The position numbers were made by a program, and so were the translations under genes. The notes under the pieces were generated by a model. The model saw only the letters and a program-made list of their open reading frames with translations. It did no database searches and was not told the DNA's origin. 64,000 nt of DNA from CALGLS01 sp965222105 (GTDB lineage: Bacteria > Bacteroidota > Bacteroidia > Chitinophagales > Saprospiraceae). Positions 21,901-28,854 of the stretch are shown here, piece after piece (the first letter of the stretch is position 1; each line of letters begins with the position of its first letter). The stretch is from the NCBI GenBank assembly GCA_965222105.1, contig CBDCTQ010000028.1, positions 74,902-138,901 of the forward strand, written 5' to 3'.

Positions 21901-21937
21901 AACAGAATATACGGTACACCTCGTTCATATAGGCCAT
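12968..21937 (-). CDS. Giant T9SS surface protein with SprB-type repeats and gliding-motility C-terminal domain
   Basis: A 2989-residue secreted protein. The signal peptide (about residues 1-27, ending VLTAQ) could start at Met1 or Met4. Residues about 30-1550 are many Cys-containing beta-sandwich modules resembling DUF11-like surface repeats. About 1569-2352 is two tandem copies of a ~392-residue block made of SprB-like repeats (patterns such as GSGDYTFSWLDG, LAAGVYNLTITDN, GCELP). About 2560-2830 holds three repeats with DTACIVACDEYGICDTT-type cores. A cadherin/Ig-like module (YDTTFIGTPVVIDVISNDT) precedes the terminal CHU_C/gliding-motility-associated domain (SPNRDGENDFFHI, IYNRWGNQVFE, LPDGTYFFIL), which marks type B T9SS export. 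It is likely a surface adhesin or filament. Ruling role (motility, adhesion) is not decidable. Confidence 0.93.
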   Translation of the reverse strand: MAYMNEVYRIFCFSLISFCFSVSVLTAQDNLSVSFDGPTGVPDFLNICGDPDTEVVQVAIFGASPLPRTGIQATAHLFKGVKLVSFDNISSTTGVNLINNSNPNKPIFSLPDLEPGELENVLIAFSIDANCEYIDTINMNNAADVFDTWEFNYTLGTSPGQQEFDNNTEYRDAFAVPNFTSSLDNSFGKAKVGDCFTRNIEVTSSGLDGFIDTMIYENLQGSGVSLQSITVNGLPLTISKTPSGTDTLITAILDSAYFELNTIGAGPGDGDQFFDPNETATITETICVVSCFESRASIHDMSWGCDGDYCQTTSVSDFVEMGQGAANVVPVEGGTIPDLYAGYCQTGNTTISFHNDGVEIDPGFATMRNLEIGIGLGTFFELSEGGFDIVGIQIAGVPIPAPGPLTMLDGNPLFTTDPDGPGGLSDFDGDGYFDDLMLFDSVEITAFYDFDCSQAQQLGTDETCRNDFRTSFSARVAYDDACNTHINFQESNYLRPSNTRSTEENFTDTDAFALLDTFYVRHTQTRSVRFFEKSCGDNEELLVTVVLPPGINPVISETQLIRNEATNYPLLSNTISNDTLFLVFDASVTPFLNGDYEVILAFQADCSALLGPTFFETEFAFNCPSCSCKHIWWCSELTGPWIHSTDPPCPPVPCDPGVQTIDFQVNRTTFGFTDNTYTTPYDPASANTKAAISCDSIEMRILNIVGEDPVTDSVGMVITYSNVDGTDDPAETFLFDFAAVRITNSGNTYTCNIDATDLSVQAVDSFKILTFDLDDCITGLGGVSLTSGDTIEFIGMFSLNPEGPYPVQFRSVPNLRAYGYATFDGIDYPCDNFGDLLTIAKNLTVYDFPNSSSFPEGCEETYLNYRLVTINNGFADWFGNETRQAVKIDSIVFDFDANILDGFDVFSPEVSIPDHPVHGSAFYPVPGFDSTGHYVASFDTLVSVPSLNNVLSYSFNFRIRVVPNCQSETSSTSGNNAYNFDSRIYFEDRYYASIIGDGSCSDTQIDTVDNDLVYSDPPTFSYVAVSNPNYTLLGDTAVWTIQHCNTSFTADAGVTWLGLEDSTGTIQVVSMEDISDPMNVTDLAVVPYGNNNYFAITPGLDKADGSATLSEICNIIRIKALVNNCGTTNFHTRVGWNCELYSDPQWNPEDYPPCNDHILQHSVTNLDPLLDANIVQQANNPDICDTVTIDVLLRNTDQGRTFDLVTQFILPIQGTTLVPGGVEIAYPSGAPFVPVAADPVYVGTNVKGDIYQYDDFSQLHSYLDQSGLPGFNPVSPTDSNEVILRYRFITDCDFVSGSLSHYTFQGLMGCGDSTNFETGETLPIQLNGATVIPPKLFDVFFVDGSELVSNVPTNISISVVNQETAPSDTTDKVSLRLPLEINYGPGSSLAVQPGNWTIEEPDIDTVSGYQILQWCLPQGIATGDTATFSLDLTAPFYSCDTATLPLELYTVALTQVFCADAGINCDAETVTSSNIGELTELDVLPLQIQPLPDLSACDGTSFSVTAELTENIQTYVISGGVYQNDILTGNILTFDAQYGSDTTFFDVQLTGALNGCTTTESFAILPCACQPPEVVSIAITQTTCGNSDGSVTIHLDQNESDYNFIWSPPLGTPNSIGNRVTDLPFEGYTIQIEHPGFPDCNTTAYAAVTNADGPTATAITTPATCQASDGSATLSPANYTYTWEDTFVGSTRSNLPTGTYFVTLTDPANPGCQNVTAIVIGEDNPLTADVETLLQPDCGVANGSVMVHTLGGSGDYTFSWLDGYTSTDSTRTNLAAGVYNLTITDNGPLGCELPVIFVLIDNVPDGAVTITDTMHVSCPGATDGGVDYNVVYDGAFTPPADTTFTNGYADFTNGQLPPGAYCLVINDGNGCVAGGACFTIEEPDPISLLYVLSPECEVPVTVDLTATGGTTPYIYDWQDLPGAADPEDRTDLVAEEIYNITVTDSNGCELSDNMQAPGCPDCVPPTLNSITIVEADCGESNGLATISLIEEESDYTFIWSPDLGNGNGNTRTGLPFGGYTVQVIDNQYPTCMLEVFVAVTTVGGPTADVQTLPATCQAADGAAVLTPDTYDYIWSDNGQNTAVRNDLPSGTYFVTITDPADPGCSNVMSILIEQDNPLLADAEIATMPDCGMANGEVTLHVSGGSGDYHFYWQDGFDSSDSTRTGLMAGLYVVTIVDNDLTTACELPFIFVLEDNVPPANLTITDTIPVSCFGGNDGGILYDIVFDGAFVGPADTVISDGFQQYTNGQLPAGSYCIVINDGNGCVAGSGCFVIEEPDPLDLLFVVTSDCGGDGTIDVTVTGGAAPYSYDWASLPDSLDTEDLTDLAQGVYDLLVTDSLGCTIQENEVVVPACQDSCELFNGADSVWLQAGYCGGQGAYCFDMTIQEVLALIIYDNGQLYTGTFTGCEFDTLVAYNYAELFGQGTLGPYDMVGWSVDMMSFSGEFADIDALLDSMNVWDPLGNWTFSTQGQYIVGGNSASNYGSMEINAIDFGTTSFLGANFLAEPNSFALDLDEGFHEVIVTDTSINCTDTLYANVVCADPDTIYTQVEVGEVDTLCLDISELAGNLDTMYNICEEGDNAIVNIIEGTNCIEIIGMVVGFDTACIVACDEYGICDTTYVIIEVVPPYDEVSTSVCIDEEGVHCIDTSTLEIVGEVVSMTSVCPGLSGESVSFELDTIGFCVSYVGVAIGIDTACIEFCDAAGNCDTISYFIETDTCSLVTPNVYCDDVFVFQTDTFCLDLSQLAGTPVSIENMCEDEMTGDVDFFLDPISYCVNYTGMFEGQDTACVVVCDEFGICDTTFFCITVELFNDGPFANCDYDTTFIGTPVVIDVISNDTLFDGIDTMYISEQPLYGTAILNLDGSITYNAGEEHCEREDQFTYMVCTPNGCDTACVVVWIECVDIVIFTAVSPNRDGENDFFHIAGIEDFPDNELTIYNRWGNQVFETSGYSNKWAGTWNGDRDLPDGTYFFILKLNDEANRVFRGYIELHR
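14880..17235 (-). repeat. Tandem duplication (~1.18 kb unit) inside the giant surface protein gene
   Basis: Two adjacent in-frame blocks, about 17235-16060 and 16060-14880, encode clearly homologous segments in the same module order. Matching anchors are PPEVVSIAITQTTCGNSDGS against PPTLNSITIVEADCGESNGL, PATCQASDGSATLSP against PATCQAADGAAVLTP, GTYFVTLTDPANPGC against GTYFVTITDPADPGC, LPPGAYCLVINDGNGCVAG against LPAGSYCIVINDGNGCVAG, and FTIEEPDPISLL against FVIEEPDPLDLL. The copies have diverged, so this is not an assembly duplication. Confidence 0.88.
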
Positions 21938-22248
21938 GTTTGTTACTGGGTTGATCGTTTTTTGCAGCCTGGGGGATGCTTATAATTTGTTGTAAGTGCT
22001 TGCCTGTCAATAGCTTAGCTCGTAATTCGGACGAATATACGATTTATGCGATTAACAGGGGTGTTTCTCAAATGATAATGATGGCTAAAATCGTACCAAG
22101 GTGATGAGCCTTACCGGGGTAGTCGATGGGGTTTAGATTTACCAAATCAGCTGCCATAATCCCAAAAAAGCCCCCGACTAATGCCGGAGGCCCTATAAAA
22201 AGCGTTCGCTAATTGCTCATCGTATCCGTAAAAACCAGGGACACTGCA
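21938..22248. other. Intergenic region between the two giant minus-strand genes
   Basis: 311 bp separating the start of the surface-protein gene from the end of the next one. It holds a terminator for the upstream (higher-coordinate) gene at 22164-22191 and otherwise only sequence in which I see no gene. The promoter of the giant gene must lie in the part nearest 21938; no clear TAnnTTTG box was recognised. Confidence 0.55.
22164..22191 (-). terminator. Rho-independent terminator after the ~1495-residue secreted protein gene
   Basis: Read on the minus strand, GCCTCCG (22191-22185) pairs with CGGGGGC (22176-22170), one G-T pair, loop of 8, followed directly by six Ts (22169-22164). It lies about 60 bp beyond the stop of the upstream gene. 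Confidence 0.78.
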
Positions 22249-25200
22249 TTATTGAACTGCCTGTATTCTGCTGATAAATAAGGTGGCGGTCTCAGGCGTC
22301 GTGAGCTGAATCTCGTATTGCTCGCCGTTGTCCATCTTCTTAAACTTGTCTTTCTTCTTCAATCCTTCCACCGCCAGGTTGTAGTTTTCATTGCTCGACA
22401 CGGTCTTGAATATTCCGTCTTTGTATCCAAAGAAATAAAAGTCGCCGCCCGGTGATTTGAAGTAGAAATAGAACCGGTCGTTTCCATTACCTGGGTTGAT
22501 GTATTCCACGTAGCCTTCGACCATCTTGTTGTAAGCCGTTCCCATGATGGAAGCCAGGCCTATCTTGCTGCCTTTGGTCACAAACGACTGGTAATCGGGC
22601 GCCCACTTCAGCTCCAGTCGGCTGAGTAAAAACGTGTGCATGTTGTTTTTGGCAGGGATCACCAGGTCGCCATACGACTTCAGTTCGGCAATGCTGTTGG
22701 CCTGTACCTTGGAGTCATCTACCAGGTTGGCAATGGCAGCTTCGTATACGGCGTAGGGCTTGTACACCACACCATTGGCATCGAAGGCGGTGGCACTAAC
22801 ATCGGTCTTGATGATGTTGACCAATTCTTCGGGAAGGGTAAAGTTGACGGCTGAGACCACTTCTACCTCCGGGGCTTCCGTATTATTAATGTTGGAAGTA
22901 ATGACTCCTGCCGATTTGATGCTGATCACATCCAGGTCGGGGCCTATGTGGATCGGGCCGGTCATGGTCAGTACGCCATCGCTGTCAGAGAGTTCCAACA
23001 AGGCACCGGGACGAACACCGGAGGCCACTTTCAGGGAGTCGCCAAATTCAAACACATCCCGTTTTTCATCGTATTTGAACAATCCTTTGGCTTCAAAAAC
23101 CGGCCGGTCTTTGCGGTAACGCAGCGCCGACATTACGCGGGGATAGAGTTTGCCATCCTCCTTGCTAATGAACAATCCGGTGCGTACGGGCTGGCCGTTT
23201 TCATCCTTAGGTACATCGTAGGCGATGGCCAGGTCTTTGCGGTCGCCCTTGCTGTCGATGGTAAACCAATTGGCATTGGGCAAACTTTTGGCATTCAGTC
23301 GTGCAAAACCCTTGAAATGCAGATTGGCTTCTTCGGCTTCCAGCCTGATCTTTCCATCAAACTGGGTTTTGTGATCGATCATAAAATTGGCATCCTTAGC
23401 CACTGCTCCCTCTGCACGGGTCATCACTTTCTTTTTGGAGCGCTTGCCTTTTCCGACGCGAGCTCCCAGGATGTTATCAAAATAGATCTCCTGCTGTTTT
23501 CCGGCAATGGGATATTGGTAGTAACCCGATGCCTGGTATTCTTTTTTGCCTTTGATGTTGACGGTCGATCGTTCGAATACATGGTATTCATTGCTGCGGT
23601 TGGCAACGATCCTGGCGTCCTTCAAGGTGGCTACCGCTCCTCCAGGCCGGATATCTACATTTCCGTCGGAAGGATATACAAAGGCATCGGCGGCTTCGAT
23701 CACGCTCACTCCACGTACATTCAACTCATTAGTCTTCAAGTCGTAAAATGCCGATTCGCCTTCAAAGTTCAGCGAGTCCTGCTCTGGGTCAATGCTCAAA
23801 AACTGTCCCTTCTCACTGGGGTCGCTCACAAAGGTGATGTTGTCGCCCCGGATGTCCCAGTCGTATTCGTTGAGCGACGTGCGATAATTGTTATAGGGCA
23901 ACACCGTGGTTACGGTATCTTCATTGGCTTTGACGTGGCCAATGGATTTGTCAAAATTAAAACTGGCGGATACATTGTCCGTTTTCAGAGCCAGGTGATC
24001 CACCCCGGAAGCCATGATGCTCATATCGGCGGTGTCCGACTGGACGGAGTTGGCGCCAAAGGAATACAGATTGGACTTCATACCTCCCATGTCCCATTTG
24101 AATTCACCTCGGCCTTTGACGCCGTCGGGAGTGAGGATCAACAGGTCGAAAACAGTGTGGTTGCCATTTTCAAAAAGTTCGAAAGGTTCTTTTTCTGCTT
24201 TGATATACATACTGTCGATGTAGGGCTGCCAGTCGATCGACACGTCGGTACCCTTGATCTGCGGCACTTCTGCGCCCCGGTCTTCCACCAGTTCAAATGT
24301 TTCGGCTTCTGCCAACATCTGATCGGGTTTGAAAATAAAATTCTCTGATTCGATGGCTGCCCACAGATAGTCGACATGACCCTTACCCATTGCGCCTTTG
24401 TTGTTGATGGTGATGTCGCCGTGGTATTGCCCTTTGCCCTGATACAATTCGTATCCTTCTGTCGGTGTTTGGGTGGTAAATCCAAGTGATTGATCTTCTT
24501 GTAAGACTAATGTTTCACTAAAGTCGGGAAAAATAAAGGCAGATTTCATCGTTCCGTCAAAGTGGAGGTCTGCCTCACTGAAATCATCCAAATGGTTGAA
24601 GCTGAAAGGGTCCAGCACAAAGTGGAAGGAGTCGCGGGGATAGACGCCGCCCATCGTTTCGAGAGCATCGTAATAAACGAAAGCATTGCCTTTACTTTGG
24701 AAAGAAGGGAAGGTCGGAATGTCCTCGCGGCCCGATTTATTGGACGGGGCGTCGATGAGGAGGATGCCATTGGCATGTTCGATGGTAGAGGCGATCGACC
24801 AGGCTTCGGGTTCGCCGCTTTTGTCGACTACACCGGACGGGACGTAAAGGTCGAAATAGCGAATGGAGTCCATCTCGATTTGAAAATTATCGTAATCGAA
24901 GCGGTAGTCTTTTCCTTCAAAGGTACCAAAGCCGGCAAAAAGGCGGCCGTCGAAGTCCATTCCTCTGTTTTGTTTGAGGATGACCTGTGCCTCGGTGGGC
25001 AATGCGGCTACACGTTGTTTGTTGCTGAATTCAACCAGTTTGACGCCATTGGTCAGGATCGATTTGTTTTCCAGGTTGAAAACGGCATTGGTCTTTTCGC
25101 CATCCGATACTATTTTCAGAATGTCGTAGTCCACCTTATCCATAGCAGCGTCGGCATAGAGGAAGGCTTTGGGTTTGATTTCTATGGTTTTTTCGTCTTT

Positions 25201-26736
25201 ATCGTAGAGGATATATCCTTTGGAAACCATATCCCATAACAATCGTTCTACATTCGACACGTCGAAGTTAGGATTCATCGCTTGCGCAAATTGCAGAGCC
25301 GAGATGGTCGTGGTGCCCTCTCGTTTGTGGATCAGCTTGAGGGTTGCTATGGGGTTGACGTCGGCCACGTTTTGGAGTTTGCGGTAATCCTGTACGTCGA
25401 AGTATTCTACCGACTCAAAAGTGACCTTCGACATGCTGGAACCGAGTTTAATTTTCTTTTCGTTGAAGAGAAGTTCCCCGCTGTTGATGTTCCAGTCGAT
25501 CTTTTCGGTGTCGATGTTGAAGTTGTGGTAAGAGGAGTAAAACGGATTGCGGTTGCTGCCTCTTTCGCCCCGGGTCAGGAGGAGTTTGCCGTCCACGATG
25601 TTGAAATTCATGTTGACAGAAGGATGGAAAATGGAGTCACCATCGATCAGCAAAGCAGTAGCTACTTCTTCTCCGGTGATCTTTTCTCCTTTGTGGATGA
25701 TAAACAGTTCGGCTGCCGCCGTAAATGCATTGCCTGCCTGGGCGGAAGAACCAGTTGAGTTGACGGTTATCAGAGCTTTTTGATTTTTATCGCCGTAGCC
25801 ATATACTTTGCTTCCGTGCAATTTGAAACCGCCCTGATAGATAACACCCTGTCCAAGTCCGTCGAGCTTCAGTATTTTTTCTTTCGATTCAAAACGGGGA
25901 TATGACCCCTCGGTGGCTTTGTTTTCCACCAGTAGTTTGTCTTGAAATTTACCGCTCACTCCCCTTCCGGGAAAAAATTCGTCGTGGTACAGGGTCGCAT
26001 TTTCAACGGTGTAAATGCCCTTTTTAGCGTCAAGCGTAAACTCTTCAAAATGACATTTCACCTTTTCCATTCCAAAGCGACCCCAGTCGGCGGTTCCCCC
26101 TTTTCCGACCCATTTGTGGGTTACCGGATAGTAGGAGCCACTACTTTCGTCGATCTTAATGCGGCTTTTTTTTCGGATGCAAACCAGGTCTACTTCTTCA
26201 AATTGCACATGGGGGCCGTTCTGATCGTACTTGATGACGACGTCGTCGGTGAAGGCCATCCAGGCCTGTCCGGAGCTGGAAGCATATAAGATGTTTTCCT
26301 TAAAAAAGCGGTCGGAAAATTCGAGGAATACCTGAAATGGTTTGAATTTCCGGCTTTCTACATTGTCCAGTATCTCGTTGATGGTTTCGTGCCAGTTAAC
26401 AAAACGGAGGTAGACGCATTCATTGGTTTTGATGTTGGTCACTCCGCTGATGTAGTAGCTGAAAAAAGGTTTGGCTTTCAGCTTTTTTTCCAACATGGCA
26501 TTGGAAGTGTTAATGATCCATTCCATTTCGGGATTGGCGTAGGATCCTTTGTTGACGGCCGACTCGAAATTGTTGTACACTTCGATCAGCTCTGCGTTTT
26601 TGCTCTCCGTCATAAATACTTTCAATTCTTTCATAAAAGCATCGGAGTTGTCGGGGAAGCGGTAGTCCTCTTTTGAGAAAACGAGTGTCAGGCTCATCAG
26701 AAGAACAATTAGCGTTGAGGTAAATTGCTTAGTCAT
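22249..26736 (-). CDS. Very large secreted protein of unknown function
   Basis: I do not recognise this family. I start it at the ATG whose first base is 26736 (1495 aa), because it begins directly with a signal peptide (MTKQFTSTLIVLLMSLTLVFS); an in-frame ATG 72 bases further upstream would bury that signal behind 24 charged residues. The protein is rich in beta-strand patterns and recurring phrases such as NAVFNLENKSILTNGVKLVEF, GKGQYHGDITINNKGAMGKG and KGRGEFKWDMGG, suggesting long stacked beta repeats, perhaps a beta-helix or LptD/OstA-like periplasmic bridge. No catalytic motif, membrane barrel end, or T9SS sorting domain is visible. A terminator follows. It may be periplasmic or outer-membrane associated; this is inference. 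Confidence 0.7.
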   Translation of the reverse strand: MTKQFTSTLIVLLMSLTLVFSKEDYRFPDNSDAFMKELKVFMTESKNAELIEVYNNFESAVNKGSYANPEMEWIINTSNAMLEKKLKAKPFFSYYISGVTNIKTNECVYLRFVNWHETINEILDNVESRKFKPFQVFLEFSDRFFKENILYASSSGQAWMAFTDDVVIKYDQNGPHVQFEEVDLVCIRKKSRIKIDESSGSYYPVTHKWVGKGGTADWGRFGMEKVKCHFEEFTLDAKKGIYTVENATLYHDEFFPGRGVSGKFQDKLLVENKATEGSYPRFESKEKILKLDGLGQGVIYQGGFKLHGSKVYGYGDKNQKALITVNSTGSSAQAGNAFTAAAELFIIHKGEKITGEEVATALLIDGDSIFHPSVNMNFNIVDGKLLLTRGERGSNRNPFYSSYHNFNIDTEKIDWNINSGELLFNEKKIKLGSSMSKVTFESVEYFDVQDYRKLQNVADVNPIATLKLIHKREGTTTISALQFAQAMNPNFDVSNVERLLWDMVSKGYILYDKDEKTIEIKPKAFLYADAAMDKVDYDILKIVSDGEKTNAVFNLENKSILTNGVKLVEFSNKQRVAALPTEAQVILKQNRGMDFDGRLFAGFGTFEGKDYRFDYDNFQIEMDSIRYFDLYVPSGVVDKSGEPEAWSIASTIEHANGILLIDAPSNKSGREDIPTFPSFQSKGNAFVYYDALETMGGVYPRDSFHFVLDPFSFNHLDDFSEADLHFDGTMKSAFIFPDFSETLVLQEDQSLGFTTQTPTEGYELYQGKGQYHGDITINNKGAMGKGHVDYLWAAIESENFIFKPDQMLAEAETFELVEDRGAEVPQIKGTDVSIDWQPYIDSMYIKAEKEPFELFENGNHTVFDLLILTPDGVKGRGEFKWDMGGMKSNLYSFGANSVQSDTADMSIMASGVDHLALKTDNVSASFNFDKSIGHVKANEDTVTTVLPYNNYRTSLNEYDWDIRGDNITFVSDPSEKGQFLSIDPEQDSLNFEGESAFYDLKTNELNVRGVSVIEAADAFVYPSDGNVDIRPGGAVATLKDARIVANRSNEYHVFERSTVNIKGKKEYQASGYYQYPIAGKQQEIYFDNILGARVGKGKRSKKKVMTRAEGAVAKDANFMIDHKTQFDGKIRLEAEEANLHFKGFARLNAKSLPNANWFTIDSKGDRKDLAIAYDVPKDENGQPVRTGLFISKEDGKLYPRVMSALRYRKDRPVFEAKGLFKYDEKRDVFEFGDSLKVASGVRPGALLELSDSDGVLTMTGPIHIGPDLDVISIKSAGVITSNINNTEAPEVEVVSAVNFTLPEELVNIIKTDVSATAFDANGVVYKPYAVYEAAIANLVDDSKVQANSIAELKSYGDLVIPAKNNMHTFLLSRLELKWAPDYQSFVTKGSKIGLASIMGTAYNKMVEGYVEYINPGNGNDRFYFYFKSPGGDFYFFGYKDGIFKTVSSNENYNLAVEGLKKKDKFKKMDNGEQYEIQLTTPETATLFISRIQAVQ

Positions 26737-27145
26737 AAGAGTAAAATTTTTTGAAGACACCGAGGTTTCTTCATTCGTTAGAAAATACAGGCAGTCTCTA
26801 TATTTCAAGAAAACTTAAAGGCTATAGGTATCCAGCCCCAATACGTGTTGGGTTCCAAAAAAGCGTTCTATTTTCTACCCCGATGGTGATCGGGAGACGG
26901 TCCATTCTTTGGACTTGTGCCGTACAACGCTTTGCAAATGTATTGTTGGCAAACCTATAAGGCGGCAGATGGGATGGGTGTTGATGATCCTGTGTGTGGC
27001 CCAGCCAATTGATTGTCTAAGCAGTAGACGCAGGATGGTTGCAACCGTTATGGGTTGCTGCCTTAATCTCGGTTGGAAAAGGAATGTTGGGATCGGTTGG
27101 TGGGAGGGAGCGCTGCCCGGGTCATTCTATAGGCAACGCCATTAG
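26737..27145. other. Intergenic region with dispersed palindrome
   Basis: 409 bp between the secreted-protein gene and the IS481-like gene. The only feature I can name is the palindrome at 26878-26895. I looked for transposon-type terminal inverted repeats flanking the IS481-like gene and see none here. No convincing open reading frame. Confidence 0.5.
26878..26895. repeat. Dispersed palindrome CCCGAT-GGTG-ATCGGG
   Basis: Six-base arms CCCGAT (26879-26884) and ATCGGG (26889-26894) around a 4-base loop. The same arms, with loop TGTT, appear twice in the tRNA-fragment locus (45366-45383 and 45441-45458), and a half-degenerate relative lies near 9869. It belongs to a small palindromic repeat family spread through intergenic DNA of this genome. 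Confidence 0.7.
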
Positions 27146-28246
27146 TCAGAAATTAGCCGGAATGACGAGGGGTTTCAACAGGTCGATGAATCGATGCAAG
27201 CCGTTGGGAAACGATTTGCTTTTACCATGTATCAGATAATTCGTAAATGGCAGCATAGCCTTAAACGTTTGCAGGGGCGATTTGCCATAATTGTACCGTT
27301 CGTAAATGGGGGATTCTTCGTTGTAGGTTTTCAGCCATTGATCGAGGTCGGTCTGGATGGCTGCTGCATTATTGTACGTTTTGGATCGAAAGGCTTCGGC
27401 GTAAAATTCGTTGTTCAGTCGGGTCATAAATTGTTTCAGCGGATTAAATTGCCGGTGATTTTTCGACAAATAATCGATCTCTATGTTCTGTTCAAAAGCA
27501 AATTTGCGGTAACGGTGTTGTTTCGTTTTTCCATAAAAACATTTCTCTTTGATCGTTCCTATTTTAAGGATGTGCAGGTTTTCTTTCGCAAAAAAGGGCA
27601 GGACAGGTTGCCGGAGCGACTGGACGGCCTCGTCGGAAGTATCCGAGTTACTCAAGCGGATAAACGCCAGGCGGGTATAACTATCCAGTAGTACAAACTG
27701 AAATAGATCGCCATAGGAACGGTCGACGGCCACCGGCTCCATGTGGTGCAACAACAGGTGTCCGGGAAAGTAGGCTTCCAACCGGTCGATGTTTTTCATC
27801 GATTTGGCTTGTTGCAGGGCTTTGATCTGCCATTCGCTTGGATGGTATCCTTCCTGCAGGATTTTGGTGCCAATGGCTTCGAGCCGTTTTTGAAAATTTT
27901 CAAGGTCGTATCGTTGCCATACGGAACGGACGCCGGCGGGAGAGACGGTAATGCCGTCCTTTTTCAATTCATCGCTTGCTTTTAGTTGTCCATAAAACGG
28001 TTGTTGGTAAGCCAATCTTACGATGAGCGATTCCACCGATTCCCCTACTCTGTTCTTGAGGTTGGGCTTTTTACGGCTCTTTTCCTGCAAGGCCATCACC
28101 CCTCCCCTTTCGTACAGCTCTTTGAAGCGGTAGTAGCTGTCGCGGCTATAGCCCATCAGCTCGCAGGCACGCGATACGTTGCCCAGTTCGTCTACCAGTT
28201 TCAACAGGCTGAGTTTGCTTCTCAATATTTTTTCGTGATTAGTCAT
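27146..28246 (-). CDS. IS481-like transposase relative with degenerate catalytic site
   Basis: A 366-residue protein with the layout of IS481/rve transposases: an N-terminal helix-turn-helix (about 15-45, LVDELGNVSRACELMGYSRDSYYRF), a second helical DNA-binding segment, and an integrase-like core (about 165-330). The first acidic residue may remain (Asp175, VAVDRSY), but where the family has TDNG the sequence is KIGTIKEKC (about 228-236) and where it has VERF it is PLKQF (about 269-273), so the second Asp and the final Glu appear to be lost. The frame is fully open and no terminal inverted repeats are seen. It may be a domesticated DNA-binding protein or an old, dead element. Confidence 0.72.
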   Translation of the reverse strand: MTNHEKILRSKLSLLKLVDELGNVSRACELMGYSRDSYYRFKELYERGGVMALQEKSRKKPNLKNRVGESVESLIVRLAYQQPFYGQLKASDELKKDGITVSPAGVRSVWQRYDLENFQKRLEAIGTKILQEGYHPSEWQIKALQQAKSMKNIDRLEAYFPGHLLLHHMEPVAVDRSYGDLFQFVLLDSYTRLAFIRLSNSDTSDEAVQSLRQPVLPFFAKENLHILKIGTIKEKCFYGKTKQHRYRKFAFEQNIEIDYLSKNHRQFNPLKQFMTRLNNEFYAEAFRSKTYNNAAAIQTDLDQWLKTYNEESPIYERYNYGKSPLQTFKAMLPFTNYLIHGKSKSFPNGLHRFIDLLKPLVIPANF

Positions 28247-28854
28247 CTATTCGTTTTTTAAATATGTTTGTAATGCAAATCTACGAATAATTTGTCAGAT
28301 TACATAATGACTAACAAATAACAAGTTAATCAAATTATATAAATTTAATTTATTTTAATTTATAATATGATTGACACATAATGATTTATGTCATATATTT
28401 GGATGAAAAATTTTTTGAAAAAAATTTTGATATTTTTTCATTTAAACCAATTTAATTGCCATCAAAATAATATTTTCGGTATTTTAGCTCGAAAAAATTA
28501 AGTATAATTACATACCATATTTAGGGTATATTTTATAGCTGATGTCTGACTTTATCTAAACCAGTTGTCATTGACCAGGAAAAATATCACTTTTTATTCA
28601 ATTACAAATTTGTTAAGTCTGATTTGATCTTACATATTTTGTTTAAGTTTGTTGCATGCCCTATCAGCCCATGCAAGAGCCTTGTATGGGCAGTATCCAA
28701 ACGGGCTTTTCCTATTGGCATTGGCTCAATAGTTTACACTGAAATTGCAGTCAAAGTAGTTAAAAAGGGAATTTGCGTTTAAAAAACACCAGTATGGGAG
28801 AGCATTTTCAAATGGAAGGGATTGGGTTTGTGGCTTTGTACCTTGCGGCAAATC
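28247..28854. other. AT-rich non-coding region
   Basis: About 608 bp upstream of the IS481-like gene and beyond the end of the SGNH gene. Most of it (28260-28640) is extremely A+T-rich with runs such as AAATTTAATTTATTTTAATTT and an imperfect inverted repeat TGACACATAA/TTATGTCA near 28370-28392. A strong hairpin follows at 28667-28691. No open reading frame or RNA family is recognised. The A+T-rich stretch may hold the promoter of the IS481-like gene. Confidence 0.55.
28667..28691. other. Strong 11-bp hairpin
   Basis: GCCCATGCAAG (28667-28677) pairs with CTTGTATGGGC (28681-28691) over 11 positions with one G-T pair and a 3-base AGC loop. No T-run follows on either strand, so it is not a standard terminator. 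It could be a processing or protein-binding site in the transcript of a neighbouring gene. Confidence 0.6.

Noticed and set aside
28369..28393. Inverted repeat TGACACATAA/TTATGTCA as a transposon end
   Set aside because: Imperfect, in low-complexity AT-rich DNA, with no partner on the far side of the IS481-like gene.
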